64,000 nucleotides of DNA from Paraburkholderia kururiensis JCM 10599 = LMG 19447 (GCF_003986935.1 NZ_RJZE01000017.1:1-64000), one strand, 5' to 3'. Shown: positions 35,473-44,555, counted from the first letter of the stretch. Notes: a model not told the origin generated them from the sequence alone. Translations and numbers: made by a program.

Positions 35473-38400
35473 TCACTCTGCGAATTGCGGCTCGTTCGTC
35501 TCTTGCGGCGCACTCGTGCGCGTCGTCTTTCCGAGTCGGTCGAACCACGGGTAGACGGACGGCAACACGAGCAGCGTGAGCAGCGTCGCGGAAACCAGGC
35601 CGCCGATCACGACGGTGGCAAGCGGACGTTGCACTTCCGCGCCGGAACTCGTCGAAAAGGCCATCGGCAGGAAGCCGAGGCTCGCCACGGTTGCGGTCAT
35701 CAGGACCGGCCGCAGCCGTGTCAATGCAGCCTGCTTCGCGGCGGCTACCGCGCTGAGTCCCTCCGAACGTTTTTCGACGATGTAGCTCACCAGCACCACA
35801 CCGTTGAGCACGGCAATGCCGAACAGCGCGATGAAGCCGACCGCCGCGGAAATGCTGAACGGCAGGCCGCGCAGCCACAGCGCAAAGATTCCGCCGATGG
35901 CCGCGAACGGCACGTTGAAGAAGATCAGTGCGGCGAGACTCGCGCTGTTGAACATCAGGTAAAGCAGCACGTAGATGGCAGTCAGCGCGACGGGCACCAC
36001 GACATAGAGGCGCGCCATCGCTTCCTGCAGATTCTTGAAGCTGCCGCCCCACGACACGGTGTAGCCGGGCGGCAGCTTCAACTGCGTGTCCACCGCGTGC
36101 TGCGCAGCGGTCACGAAACCGGCGAGATCGCGGCCCCGCACGTTGGCCTGCACCATGATCACGCGCTGCCCGTCCTCGCGTTCGATGGTGGACGGACCGG
36201 GCTCCATGCGGATGTCGGCCACTTCGGAAAGCGGCACGGCGTGGCCAGCGCCGTCGCTCACGCGCAGGTCGCCGATACGCGCTACGTCGTCGCGATCCTG
36301 AGACTGCAGGCGCACGCGCACGTCGAACCGCCCTTCTCCGTCCACGATCTGGCCAACGGTTCGGCCACCCAGCGACTGCACGAGATCCAGTACCTGCGAC
36401 GCATTCAGGCCGTAGCGCGCCACCGCCTCGCGATTCACGACGATGCGCAGATAAGGCTGGCCAATGGTCTGCTGCGCTTCTACATCGGCGGCGCCCGGCA
36501 CGCGCGACACGATGGCCGCGATGCGCTCCGCCGTGTCGTGCAGCGTGTCGAGGTCGTTGCCGTGAACCATGATGGCCACGTCGGCCTGCACGCCTGCAAG
36601 CAGGTCGTCCATGCGCATCTGGATAGGCTGGTCCCAGCTCAAGGTGAGCCCCGGCACAGCGCGATCGAGCGCGTCCGAGTAGGCCGCCACCAGGCCGTCC
36701 TGGCTCTGCGCGGTCTTCCAGGCGGACCTGGGCTTGAGCATGATGAAGGTGTCGCTTTGCTCCACGCCCATCGGGTCCGTGGGAATTTCCGAACTACCGC
36801 CCAGCGTGACCGCGGACTGCACTTCGGGAAAGCGCATCAGCGTGCGCTCCACCATCGTCTGCGCCTGTACGGCCGAGGGCACCGAGATGCCGGGCAGCTT
36901 GGTGGTCGTCACCGTCAACGCGCCTTCTTCCAGGTGCGGCAGGAATTCCGCACCCAGGCGCGTGCCTGCGGCGCACGCGGCAGCCAGCAGCGCCAGCGCA
37001 ACACCGATGGTAAGCACGGGATGGCGCGTGGCGGTTGCCAGCATCGGCTCGTAGCGTTGTCTCGCCCAGCCCACAATGCGGCTCTCGTGTTCGGCGATCC
37101 TGCCGCGCAACAGGAAGCTGGCGAGTACGGGCATCAACGTGAGCGTGAGCACGAGCGACGCAATCAGCGCGAAGATCACAGTCATGGCCATGGGGCGGAA
37201 CATCTTGCCTTCGATGCCCTGAAGACTCAGCACGGGCAGATACACGGCGGTAATGATGAGGACCGCGAACGTCACGGGCCTCGCCACTTCACCGGCCGCC
37301 TCGCGCACCACGGGCAGCATCGGGCCGTCCGGCGCAAGCGAACGGCGTCTGACGACGTTCTCGATGGTGACCACCGCGCCGTCCACCAGCAGTCCGAAGT
37401 CGATGGCGCCGAGGCTCATGAGGTTGCCCGACATGCCGGCGCAGTACATCGCAATGGCCGCAGCCAGCATCGACAACGGAATCGCCGACGCCACCACCAA
37501 CCCCGCGCGCACGTTGCCCAGCAGCAGAAGCAGCACGGCGATCACGAGCACGGCGCCTTCCACCATGTTGTGCGCAACCGTGTCGAGCACGCGGTTCATC
37601 AGATCCGCGCGGTTGTAGTACGGCGTGATTTCCACGCCATGCGGCAAGGTCTTGTTGATCGCGGCGATAGCCTGCTGCACGCGTTGCGCGACGACGCGCG
37701 TGTTCTGCCCCAGTCCCATCAGCACGACGCCGACCACGGCCTCGCCCTTGCCGTCATGCGTGACCGCGCCGAGGCGCGGCATGGGCGCTTCGGTGACGTG
37801 CGCCACGTCGCGCACGTAAAGCGGCGTGCCGCCCTGCCCCGTACGCAGCACGATGTTGCCGATATCCGCCGTGTCGCGCAGCAGCCCCTCGCCGCGAATG
37901 ATGGACTCGCCGCCATTGTGTTCGATCGTCGCGCCTCCGGTCGCACCGTTGTTCATCTGCACGGCGTTGAAGACGTCGCTGATCGAGAGGCCATAGCGGG
38001 TGAGCGCATCGTCCAGCACCTGTACCTCGTAGGTCTTGAGTTCGCCTCCGTTCACGTTGACGTCGACCACGCCTTCCACTTCGCGAAGCTTCGGCGCGAT
38101 CTGCCAGTCGAGCAGCGTGCGCAGTGTCATGAGCGACTGGCCTCGACCATGGACGCGAAACTGGTAGATCTCGCTCAGGCCATCCGACAACGGGCCCATT
38201 TGAGGCGTATTCGTGCCGGGTGGAAGCTGCAGCGTCTGCAGCCGCTCGGCCACCAGATTGCGGTCGAGATGAATGTCGGTGCCATCGGCGAAACGCACGT
38301 AGACGACCGAGAGGCCGTAGCGCGAAATGGACCGCAGGCCCTGCATGCCCGGCAACCCTTGAAGCGCCAGTTCCACCGGCGACGTGATGGAACGCTCCAC

Positions 38401-38580
38401 GTCCACGGGTGCGAGGCCCGCGGCCTGGGTGGTCACCAGCACCTGAATGGGCGAGATGTCCGGTTCGGCATCGAACGGCAGCCGCTGCATGCAGACGATG
38501 CCGATGCCGACCATCGCGGCCACCAGAATCAGTACGACGGCGCGGTTGCGAAGCGCCGCATTCACGATCTTGGTCATCAT
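35473..38580 (-). CDS. Heavy-metal efflux RND pump (CusA/CzcA class)
   Basis: 1035-aa inner-membrane pump, full length for the HME family, with the usual 12 membrane segments and two large periplasmic loops. TM4 carries DFGLLVDGAVVTIENVVRR, the acidic proton-relay motif of HME pumps. The start ATG is immediately followed by a second ATG codon. Which metal (Cu/Ag versus Co/Zn/Cd) is not clear: no obvious Met-rich adaptor domain or CusF is present, though the truncated sensor nearby is CusS-like. It is one operon with the adaptor (15 bp upstream) and OMF (13 bp downstream). Confidence 0.93.
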   Translation of the reverse strand: MMTKIVNAALRNRAVVLILVAAMVGIGIVCMQRLPFDAEPDISPIQVLVTTQAAGLAPVDVERSITSPVELALQGLPGMQGLRSISRYGLSVVYVRFADGTDIHLDRNLVAERLQTLQLPPGTNTPQMGPLSDGLSEIYQFRVHGRGQSLMTLRTLLDWQIAPKLREVEGVVDVNVNGGELKTYEVQVLDDALTRYGLSISDVFNAVQMNNGATGGATIEHNGGESIIRGEGLLRDTADIGNIVLRTGQGGTPLYVRDVAHVTEAPMPRLGAVTHDGKGEAVVGVVLMGLGQNTRVVAQRVQQAIAAINKTLPHGVEITPYYNRADLMNRVLDTVAHNMVEGAVLVIAVLLLLLGNVRAGLVVASAIPLSMLAAAIAMYCAGMSGNLMSLGAIDFGLLVDGAVVTIENVVRRRSLAPDGPMLPVVREAAGEVARPVTFAVLIITAVYLPVLSLQGIEGKMFRPMAMTVIFALIASLVLTLTLMPVLASFLLRGRIAEHESRIVGWARQRYEPMLATATRHPVLTIGVALALLAAACAAGTRLGAEFLPHLEEGALTVTTTKLPGISVPSAVQAQTMVERTLMRFPEVQSAVTLGGSSEIPTDPMGVEQSDTFIMLKPRSAWKTAQSQDGLVAAYSDALDRAVPGLTLSWDQPIQMRMDDLLAGVQADVAIMVHGNDLDTLHDTAERIAAIVSRVPGAADVEAQQTIGQPYLRIVVNREAVARYGLNASQVLDLVQSLGGRTVGQIVDGEGRFDVRVRLQSQDRDDVARIGDLRVSDGAGHAVPLSEVADIRMEPGPSTIEREDGQRVIMVQANVRGRDLAGFVTAAQHAVDTQLKLPPGYTVSWGGSFKNLQEAMARLYVVVPVALTAIYVLLYLMFNSASLAALIFFNVPFAAIGGIFALWLRGLPFSISAAVGFIALFGIAVLNGVVLVSYIVEKRSEGLSAVAAAKQAALTRLRPVLMTATVASLGFLPMAFSTSSGAEVQRPLATVVIGGLVSATLLTLLVLPSVYPWFDRLGKTTRTSAPQETNEPQFAE

Positions 38581-38595
38581 GGTCTTCGCCCCGCT

Positions 38596-39873
38596 CTAGC
38601 CTTCGTCCGGAATGGCGCCTTGCAGCAACGCCGCCTTCAACCAATAGCTGCCGTCCGCGACAACGGGCGTTCCGCTCGCCACGCCGCTCACGATTTCCGT
38701 CATGCCATTCGATGTTTCGCCAGCCCGCACGGCACGCCACGCGAAACGCCCCTTGCCCGCGGGCACGAACACGGCGGTCTGGCCATTCACGTCCTGAAGC
38801 GCGGTCTCGGGCACGAGCACGGCAGCGTGATCAAGCGGCGCGGCAATCGCCACCGTGCCGAACATGTTGGCTCGCAGGGCACCGTCCGCATTCGGTAATT
38901 CGCATCGCACGGCGACCGTGCCGGTGGCGGCATCGGCCTGGCTCGCGACATCGGCCACGCGGCCGCTGAACGTGCGCCCCGCGTACGCGTCGAAGCGAAC
39001 CGTCGCTGTCTCGCCTGGCCGCACGCTCGCGGCCTCGCGTTCCGGTACGTTCGCCACCACCCATACCGTGGACGGGTCGGCCAGCGTAACAACGGGTGCC
39101 GAGGTCTCCACCATGTCGCCCACTGCGACGCCCACGCTCGTCACGACGCCATCGAACGGCGCAATCAGGGCTCCCAGGGAATCGCGCGGGCTCATTTGCG
39201 CGAGGGCGCCGCTTCGCCGGCCTTGCATCGTGCCTGCGCCGATGGGCATCAGCCGCTGTCTCATGGCCATCCACTTCTGCAGGTCCGCCTCGCGCGAGCG
39301 CAGCATGGCTTCGGCGCTGACCGCTGCGGCGCGCCGGCGCTCCAGTTCGCTTTGTGCGAGACCGCCCGCCGCCACCAGTGCGGGGGCTCGCGCGAGGGCC
39401 GCTTGCGCCGTGGTGGCCGCCGCCTTCGCGTCCGCCACGGCGGCCTGCGCGCTGGCGATCTGGCCGCGCACGTCGCTCAGATCGAACTCGTCCAGCGCCG
39501 CGAGTTGCTGGCCCGCGTGAACGCGGTCGCCCACGGCGACGTCGAGGGCTTCGATCCGTCCTTTGGATGCTGCGCTGACTTGTGCGACGCGTGTCGTGTC
39601 GAAGCTGACCACGCCGGTCGCGGTGACGGTGTGCACGCCTGGGCGAAGCTCGGCCGTTGCGAGGTGCAGGTTCATGTTGTTGAGCGCGTCGGCGGAAACC
39701 TGCACCGTGTCAGGCACAGCAGGTGCCTCATTTGCCGGTGACGGTGTGGCCGGCGGCTGGGTCGCTGCTGCGGCGGTGGGCGCGTGCCCATGCAAGACCA
39801 CCACGCCGATGAGGGCCACGACGGCGGCTGCACCGGCCGATAAGGCAATACGCCTGCGTTTCGAATTTTTCAC
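38596..39873 (-). CDS. RND efflux periplasmic adaptor (membrane fusion protein)
   Basis: 425-aa HlyD/CusB-type adaptor. One N-terminal membrane anchor (IALSAGAAAVVALIGVVVLHG), then a barrel-sandwich hybrid domain (SAASKGRIEALDVAVGDRVHAGQQLAALDE) split by an alpha hairpin, and a beta barrel. GTG start at 39873 with GAGAG 6 bp upstream; the frame has an ATG at 39945 with a less plausible N-terminus. First gene of the efflux operon. It lacks the Met-rich N-terminal metal site of CusB. Confidence 0.9.
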   Translation of the reverse strand: MKNSKRRRIALSAGAAAVVALIGVVVLHGHAPTAAAATQPPATPSPANEAPAVPDTVQVSADALNNMNLHLATAELRPGVHTVTATGVVSFDTTRVAQVSAASKGRIEALDVAVGDRVHAGQQLAALDEFDLSDVRGQIASAQAAVADAKAAATTAQAALARAPALVAAGGLAQSELERRRAAAVSAEAMLRSREADLQKWMAMRQRLMPIGAGTMQGRRSGALAQMSPRDSLGALIAPFDGVVTSVGVAVGDMVETSAPVVTLADPSTVWVVANVPEREAASVRPGETATVRFDAYAGRTFSGRVADVASQADAATGTVAVRCELPNADGALRANMFGTVAIAAPLDHAAVLVPETALQDVNGQTAVFVPAGKGRFAWRAVRAGETSNGMTEIVSGVASGTPVVADGSYWLKAALLQGAIPDEG

Positions 39874-40038
39874 GGATGCTCTCGATAGATGGATGAGGCG
39901 TACGCGCGATGCAACGCGTTTTGCCTCGGTCATTACCGGAGCCATTCTGGTCAGGCGCGACTGATTATCAGGTGACTGCGGGATGTCATCTTTGACATCC
40001 GCGAAGGCGCGCGTCGGCTTCGTGGTGCCGACGCGGCG

Positions 40039-40601
40039 TTAGACGACGACGGGGAAGTAGAGCGTGAAGGTGGTGCGACCGGCCGCGCTCATCACGTCCA
40101 CTCTGCCGCGATGCGATTCCATGATCGACTTCACGATGGCGAGCCCGAGCCCCATGTTTTTCGCGGACTGTTCGCGCGCGGGATTGACGCGGTAGAAGCG
40201 GTCGAAGACCTTGTCGAGATGGCCGGGCGGAATGGTTGCGCCGTGATTCGTCACCTCCACGGCCACGTACGCGTTCGCGCGATACGCGCGAATGGCGATC
40301 TCCGATTCCGCGTCGGCGTGATCGAGCGCGTTGGAGAGCAGATTGCTCATGGCGCGGCGAAACATGGTCGGGTCGGCCGGAATGGGGAGCGTGCCGTCCA
40401 TGACGAGGCGCACGCGCTTGTCTTCGGCCACGGCGTCGAAGTAGGACGCGAGTCTCGAAAACTCGCCCTGGCAGTCCAATACCCCTATTTTCAAGGGCTC
40501 TTTCGCGTGATCGGCTCGCGCAATGAAGAGCATCGTCTCGATCATGCGCTGCAGCCGCTCGCATTCCTCGATATTGGAATCGATCAAGGGGGATGAACAA
40601 G
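40039..40601 (-). pseudogene. 3' remnant of a CusS-like sensor histidine kinase
   Basis: About 185 codons survive: the end of the dimerisation helix (IDSNIEECERLQRMIETMLFIARAD) and a complete HATPase domain (N box LLSNALDHAD, G1 FDRFYRVNPAREQ, G2 GLGLAIVKSIM). The periplasmic sensor, both membrane segments, HAMP and the phospho-accepting His box are missing. The break is at about 40590-40602, where GTAAGCGCA, resembling an IS66 terminus, begins. No response regulator gene remains next to it. The sensor should be non-functional, so the pump is either constitutive, silent or controlled elsewhere. Confidence 0.85.
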
Positions 40602-40676
40602 GTAAGCGCAATTTCCTATCATAATCCTCGAAGTTATGAAAATTCTTTTGCCTATTCGTAAATCGACATAAACGAG

Positions 40677-42356
40677 CTACCGCTTGAGGTCGCGTGCGGC
40701 GAACGCCTGATCGAACTGCCGGGCTCGCTGCACTTCATCGCTGTGCAGATAGGTTGACGTCGTCGAGATCGACGAATGGCGCAGATTGTCGCGCACCATG
40801 ATTAGCTCGGCGCCTCGGGTCAGCGCATGTGACGCGTGCGTGTGGCGCATCCAGTGTGGGCTCGCGCGGCGCAGCTTCTCGGCTGTCGCGGGCCGCTCGT
40901 CCTGGATCGCATCTGCGACCAGCACGAAGAACCGCCTCAGCACGCGCCAAAGCCTTGTGCTTTCGATGTGCGCGCCGTCCCCCTCGAGGCTCGCGACGAG
41001 CGGCGTCGCCGGATTCCAGCGCGCGGGCGTGACCGGCAGGCCCCGCTGCACGAGAAACTGGTCAAGCGCTGTCCGCGCAAGCGGTGGCAATGCCACCTTG
41101 CCGCGCTTGCCACCCTTGCCGAGCACGTGCAGCCAATGATCGCCGTGCTCGTCCCGGCGAATGTCGGCAAGCGTCGCGCCGACCAGTTCGCTCGCGCGCA
41201 GGCCGGTCGCATAGCCGAAGTCGAGCAGAAACCGCAAGCGCTGCGCGGCCCGCACGCTCCAGCCATAAGACCATTCGAGGCCATCGGCCAGCGTGCGGAT
41301 CAGCAGCCACTCGCCCTCGGAGAAGCCCCGCGACGCGTCCAATCCGGCGCTCGGCGCATGGCTCTTGACCTTGACGCCGGCGAACGGATTCGCGAGCACA
41401 TAGCGCTGCTCGACCAGCCAGCGGAACAGTGCCGACAGGACATTCAATGCGTACGCTGCCGAGCGGGCTGACAGTGGGCCGGTAAACGGCCGCCATTCGA
41501 CACTGTGCCTCGGCCGGGATGGTCCGACCCAGCGTTCGCGCGGCGTCGGCCGCCGCAGGAATGCCCGGTAGGCGATCGCGTCGTCGGTGTTGAGCGACGA
41601 CAGCGCGCGGCCTCGTTCGACGATTGCCCACAGGATCAGGCGTTCCGCCTCTTTTCGGTAAGCGCGCTGCGTGGCCGCCGATTCGTGCAGCGACAGCCAG
41701 GACTGGACCGCTTCGTAGTCGTTGGACGCGTTCAGCAGACAGGCGGCCTGCGGTGCGCGGAACTGTCCGTGCGAGCCGTCGACTTCGTTCGGCACGCGCA
41801 ACTGCTCCCATGGCACGACGTCTCCGGCCGGCGCCGCGACGATCAACGCCCGCGCCCGTTCGGTTAGCGCCGGATGGGCGGCAAAGAATGCCTCGATATG
41901 CCGTGCGCTCGCGACACCGAGACCATCGATTGCCGCCCACCAGCGGCGCCGGCGCGGAATCCGCACGGTCAGCTCGGCCAGCGTCCGGATGCCGTGCGCC
42001 TGCAGGGTGGCCACCGCCCGCGGCGGCAACCACCGGTCGATCTCGTCGGCGATGTGCGGCACCGGTGCTGGCAGGCTGCGCAACGTTTCGATTGCACGCG
42101 CAACGGCGTCGGCCGGCCTGGGCCCCCTTTCGCCGAATACCTCCGCCAGATCGTCGCGATGGCGGCTTGCCGCATATGCGACCAAGGCACGCCGGATGCG
42201 GCCGAGCACGCCGCGCGACGACGCGCCGGCTGCTCTTCGGTCGCCCAGATAGCGGGCGACCGCGGCCCGTGCGTCAAGGCCCGCGTACCAGGCGCGCAGC
42301 GCGGCCAGTTCGGCGTCGTCGGGAAACATGATCGGTTCGGTCTCACGCGTTTTCAT
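40677..42356 (-). CDS. Large tyrosine recombinase (site-specific integrase)
   Basis: 559 aa. The C-terminal catalytic domain has the full set: Arg in ATGLRASELVG (about residue 390), Lys in LGKGGKRGKVAL, HWMRHTHASHAL (His-x-x-Arg), the second His in NLRHSSISTT and nucleophile Tyr in STTSTYLHSD. A SAM-like core-binding domain lies at about 215-320. The N-terminal 190 or so residues (LPAPVPHIADEIDRWL...RRRRWWAAIDGLGVASARHIEAFF) look like a DUF3701-type extension with a helix-hairpin-helix-like segment, found in stand-alone Burkholderia integrases. It lies alone, without xis or a phage module, between the broken sensor kinase and IS66 debris, and two inverted repeats follow upstream of its start. 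Confidence 0.9.
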   Translation of the reverse strand: MKTRETEPIMFPDDAELAALRAWYAGLDARAAVARYLGDRRAAGASSRGVLGRIRRALVAYAASRHRDDLAEVFGERGPRPADAVARAIETLRSLPAPVPHIADEIDRWLPPRAVATLQAHGIRTLAELTVRIPRRRRWWAAIDGLGVASARHIEAFFAAHPALTERARALIVAAPAGDVVPWEQLRVPNEVDGSHGQFRAPQAACLLNASNDYEAVQSWLSLHESAATQRAYRKEAERLILWAIVERGRALSSLNTDDAIAYRAFLRRPTPRERWVGPSRPRHSVEWRPFTGPLSARSAAYALNVLSALFRWLVEQRYVLANPFAGVKVKSHAPSAGLDASRGFSEGEWLLIRTLADGLEWSYGWSVRAAQRLRFLLDFGYATGLRASELVGATLADIRRDEHGDHWLHVLGKGGKRGKVALPPLARTALDQFLVQRGLPVTPARWNPATPLVASLEGDGAHIESTRLWRVLRRFFVLVADAIQDERPATAEKLRRASPHWMRHTHASHALTRGAELIMVRDNLRHSSISTTSTYLHSDEVQRARQFDQAFAARDLKR

Positions 42357-42384
42357 GATCGGCAGTTTAGTTCAAAATGGGCAA

Positions 42385-42412
42385 TGGACTGATAATGTTA
42401 TTTATCAGTCCA
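42385..42412. promoter_or_regulatory. Inverted repeat upstream of the integrase start
   Basis: TGGACTGATAA-tgttat-TTATCAGTCCA: perfect 11-bp arms, 6-bp loop, AT-rich, ending 29 bp before the integrase ATG. It could be an autoregulatory operator or a recombinase arm site. Its position over the likely promoter favours an operator. Confidence 0.6.
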
Positions 42413-42511
42413 TCCGTATTCCGTGCACCCCAAACCGAGCCCAGAGCAGCCTGGTCTCGCCCTCCGGTCAACTCCTGAGGCATGACCTACGGGGCGGCAG
42501 CAGACGTTAAG

Positions 42512-42585
42512 GGTTATTCGATGCCGGCCCTCATTCGCGTGACGATGGGCGCGCGACGACGTGTTCGGGCCGGGATCGAATAACC
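42512..42585. repeat. 19-bp inverted repeat with 36-bp spacer, possible recombination site
   Basis: Arms GGTTATTCGATGCCGGCCC (42512-42530) and, inverted, GGTTATTCGATCCCGGCCC (42567-42585) differ at a single base. The paired arms resemble att or attC-like recombination sites more than a terminator, because the spacer is long and GC-rich and there is no T-tract. Together with the adjacent integrase it may be its target or the element end. Confidence 0.55.
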
Positions 42586-42715
42586 GCTAATGCAGGCAAA
42601 GAAAATAGGCTTACCATTGGTTTTTGTGGCTTCTCACGCTGCTACAGTCCGAGGTCTTTGGAGTAGCCCCACGTATCTGAGGACACAAGGACTCTCTTAA
42701 AATACGGATAGTCTT

Positions 42716-43613
42716 GTGACCATCACGAAGCCTAGTCATTACGTGGAAAGCATCGAAATTTTGAGCGGACCGGAGCGTCGTCGGCGACGCACGGTGCAGG
42801 AAAAAATCGCCATCGTGCAGGAGACGTTAGCTCCGGGCGCGTCGGTATCGGCAGTGGCCCGACGGCACGGCGTCAATCCGAACCAGATGTTCGGCCGGCG
42901 CAAGCAGCACCAGGAAGGCAGCCTGGCGGCAGTCAAAGCGGGTGAGACAGTCGTCGCGGCGGCACCATCCAGGGAACTGCCTGCATGGCCCACGCTCGCC
43001 GAAAGATCCATGATCTACATGCCGTCCATCCCAATGCGCTAACGGAAGAAGCGCTGCGCCGGATCGGCGCGCTCTACAAGATCGAGGAGCAGATCCGTGG
43101 CAGACCACCTGATGAGCGGCACAGCGTGCGCCAGGCGCGAGCGGTGGCGCTGCTCGACGACATGAAACGCTGGTTCGAAGCAACGCTCGCCACGCTTTCT
43201 GCAAAATCCGACACGACCAGGGCGATTCAGTACGCGCTGAATCGCTGGCCGGCGCTCATCTACTACTGCAGCGACGGGCGTGCGGAAATCGACAACCTGA
43301 TCGCCGAGCGAGCACTGCGCGGCGTCGCCCTCGGCAGACGGAATTACTTGTTCGCCGGCGCCGACTCCGGTGGCGAACGTGCCGCCGCGATGTATAGCCT
43401 GATTGGCACGGCGCGCTTGAACGGCCTCGATCCCGAGGCGTATCTCACCTACGTGCTCGAGCGCGTCGCTGACCATCCGATCAACCGCATCGACGAACTG
43501 CTGCCGTGGAACGTGGCGTCGTCGCTACCCTCTACTGCCCACGTGGAGCCTATCCGATAGCATCGCGCTCCCGTCGTCAACGATCTACGCTACGGTGCTG
43601 GTCGAGTGCTTAC
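42716..43613 (+). mobile_element. Internally deleted IS66-family element
   Basis: Left part (42716 to about 42975) encodes the N-terminus of the IS66 accessory protein TnpA ([43 protein letters not shown]). From about 42980, in another frame, comes the C-terminal third of the DDE transposase TnpC ([26 protein letters not shown] ... [31 protein letters not shown] ... [10 protein letters not shown]), stop at 43560. The end of TnpA, all of TnpB and two thirds of TnpC are gone. The likely right terminus ends at GTGCTTAC (43613). A terminus-like GTAAGCGCA also occurs at 40602. Inactive. Confidence 0.85.
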
Positions 43614-43798
43614 CCTGTACGCAGCGGAACTTCGGGATCGCGGCGAACATGCTGGTCATGGAGGACCAGGACGCGTTCCATCGCTGCCTGCTCCTCTTCG
43701 AGCAGACACGGTCCGCTGCCATAGACGTGCCTGCCGATGGAAACAATCTCGGGTTCTTCCAGCGGTGGCAAATTCGCAGCGCCCCGAAGAGCGTTCAC
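43614..43798 (-). pseudogene. Unknown gene fragment cut by the IS66 end
   Basis: A minus-strand frame (GTG at 43798) reads NALRGAANLPPLEEPEIVSIGRHVYGSGPCLLEEEQAAMERVLVLHDQH... and runs into the IS66 terminus, where it meets a stop in GTAAGC. The composition looks coding (balanced charged and hydrophobic residues), but no family is recognised. It is probably the first part of a gene whose end was removed when the IS66 inserted. Confidence 0.4.
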
Positions 43799-43866
43799 CG
43801 CTTCATGCTGGGCATTCCGTGCGCTGCCAGGAGTCGCGAAAGAAGCCAGTGGCCGGCGAGAGACGT

Positions 43867-44280
43867 TCAGCCGCGCTTGCGCACGAGCCAGTTCTCGATG
43901 TGCAGTCCGGCGATGCGCGCAAACTCGCCCTCGTTGTCGGTCACCAGCACCGCATCGAGCGCCAGCGCGTGCGCCGCAATCAGCATATCGTTCGCCCCGA
44001 TCGGCTGGCCGGCGCGCTCGAGCGCCGCGCGCAGCTGCCCGTAGAAACGGTCCGCATCGCCGTTGAGTGCCATCACGGGCAGGCTCGCCAACACGCTTTC
44101 AATGCGGCCGGTGAGTTCGGCCGACCCTTTCTTTTCCGCACCGAAACGCAGCTCGGCGGCCACGATGATCGAGGTGCATAAACTGTCCGGGTCGCACTGT
44201 GCGATGCGCGCGGCACACGCACCGCGCGTATTACGCAGGGCGTCGGAAATGATGTTGGTATCGAGTAGATACAGCGGCAT
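43867..44280 (-). CDS. vapC: PIN-domain toxin VapC
   Basis: 137-aa PIN ribonuclease toxin. The acidic active site is visible: Asp in LLDTNIISD (residues 5-13), Glu in VAAELRFGA (about 44), Asp in ANDMLIAAHAL (about 99) and DAVLVTDNEGEF (about 116). VapC proteins cleave specific tRNA or rRNA when free of antitoxin. The ATG overlaps the vapB stop by 1 nt (TGATG), so the two are translationally coupled. The pair sits in a field of IS remnants, a common setting for such modules. Confidence 0.93.
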   Translation of the reverse strand: MPLYLLDTNIISDALRNTRGACAARIAQCDPDSLCTSIIVAAELRFGAEKKGSAELTGRIESVLASLPVMALNGDADRFYGQLRAALERAGQPIGANDMLIAAHALALDAVLVTDNEGEFARIAGLHIENWLVRKRG

Positions 44281-44513
44281 CAGAGCTCCACGGGCTCGGC
44301 CGGCAGATCGCCTATGTCGGGGAACCCGACGTCGAGCGGCGCCCACTGCGCCAGCAGCTCGCGCAGGGGCGTGACGGGCAGCGGCTCGATAATGAGACAG
44401 GCTCCTTCCCGCCGGATGACAGCTTCCTCGCCGGGCAGCTCCAGCTCGCGTGGGATACGGATGGCCTGGTTGCGGCCGTTACGGAACAGCCGGACGTGTC
44501 GACCTTCGATCAT
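44280..44513 (-). CDS. vapB: Antitoxin VapB
   Basis: 77-aa AbrB/SpoVT-fold antitoxin: an N-terminal swapped-hairpin DNA-binding part (RHVRLFRNGRNQAIRIPRELELPGEEAVIRREG) and an acidic, proline-rich C-terminal tail (PLDVGFPDIGDLPAEPVEL) that should wrap the toxin. First gene of the pair, with a palindromic operator 21 bp upstream. Confidence 0.92.
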   Translation of the reverse strand: MIEGRHVRLFRNGRNQAIRIPRELELPGEEAVIRREGACLIIEPLPVTPLRELLAQWAPLDVGFPDIGDLPAEPVEL

Positions 44514-44533
44514 GGCTGACCTCGCAGTTGATT

Positions 44534-44555
44534 GGCATATGCCAAAGCATATGCT
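44534..44555. promoter_or_regulatory. Tandem palindromic operator of vapBC
   Basis: Two 10-bp perfect palindromes, GGCATATGCC (44534-44543) and AGCATATGCT (44546-44555), share the core GCATATGC and are 12 bp apart centre to centre. They lie just upstream of vapB and suit two VapB dimers of the VapBC complex binding cooperatively (conditional autorepression is known for the family). Confidence 0.7.

Noticed and set aside
35485-38898. A 1137-codon open frame on the plus strand opposite the RND pump and adaptor genes
   Set aside because: It is the complement of real genes in GC-rich DNA; translation is His/Arg/Gln-rich without motifs, and the minus-strand pump shows full HME family features.
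40594-43621. One intact IS66 spanning 40602-43613 with target duplication
   Set aside because: Flanking 8-mers (TGAACAAG and CCTGTACG) differ, the interior holds an unrelated integrase and the IS66 genes are mostly missing, so the two terminus-like sequences cannot be called one element.
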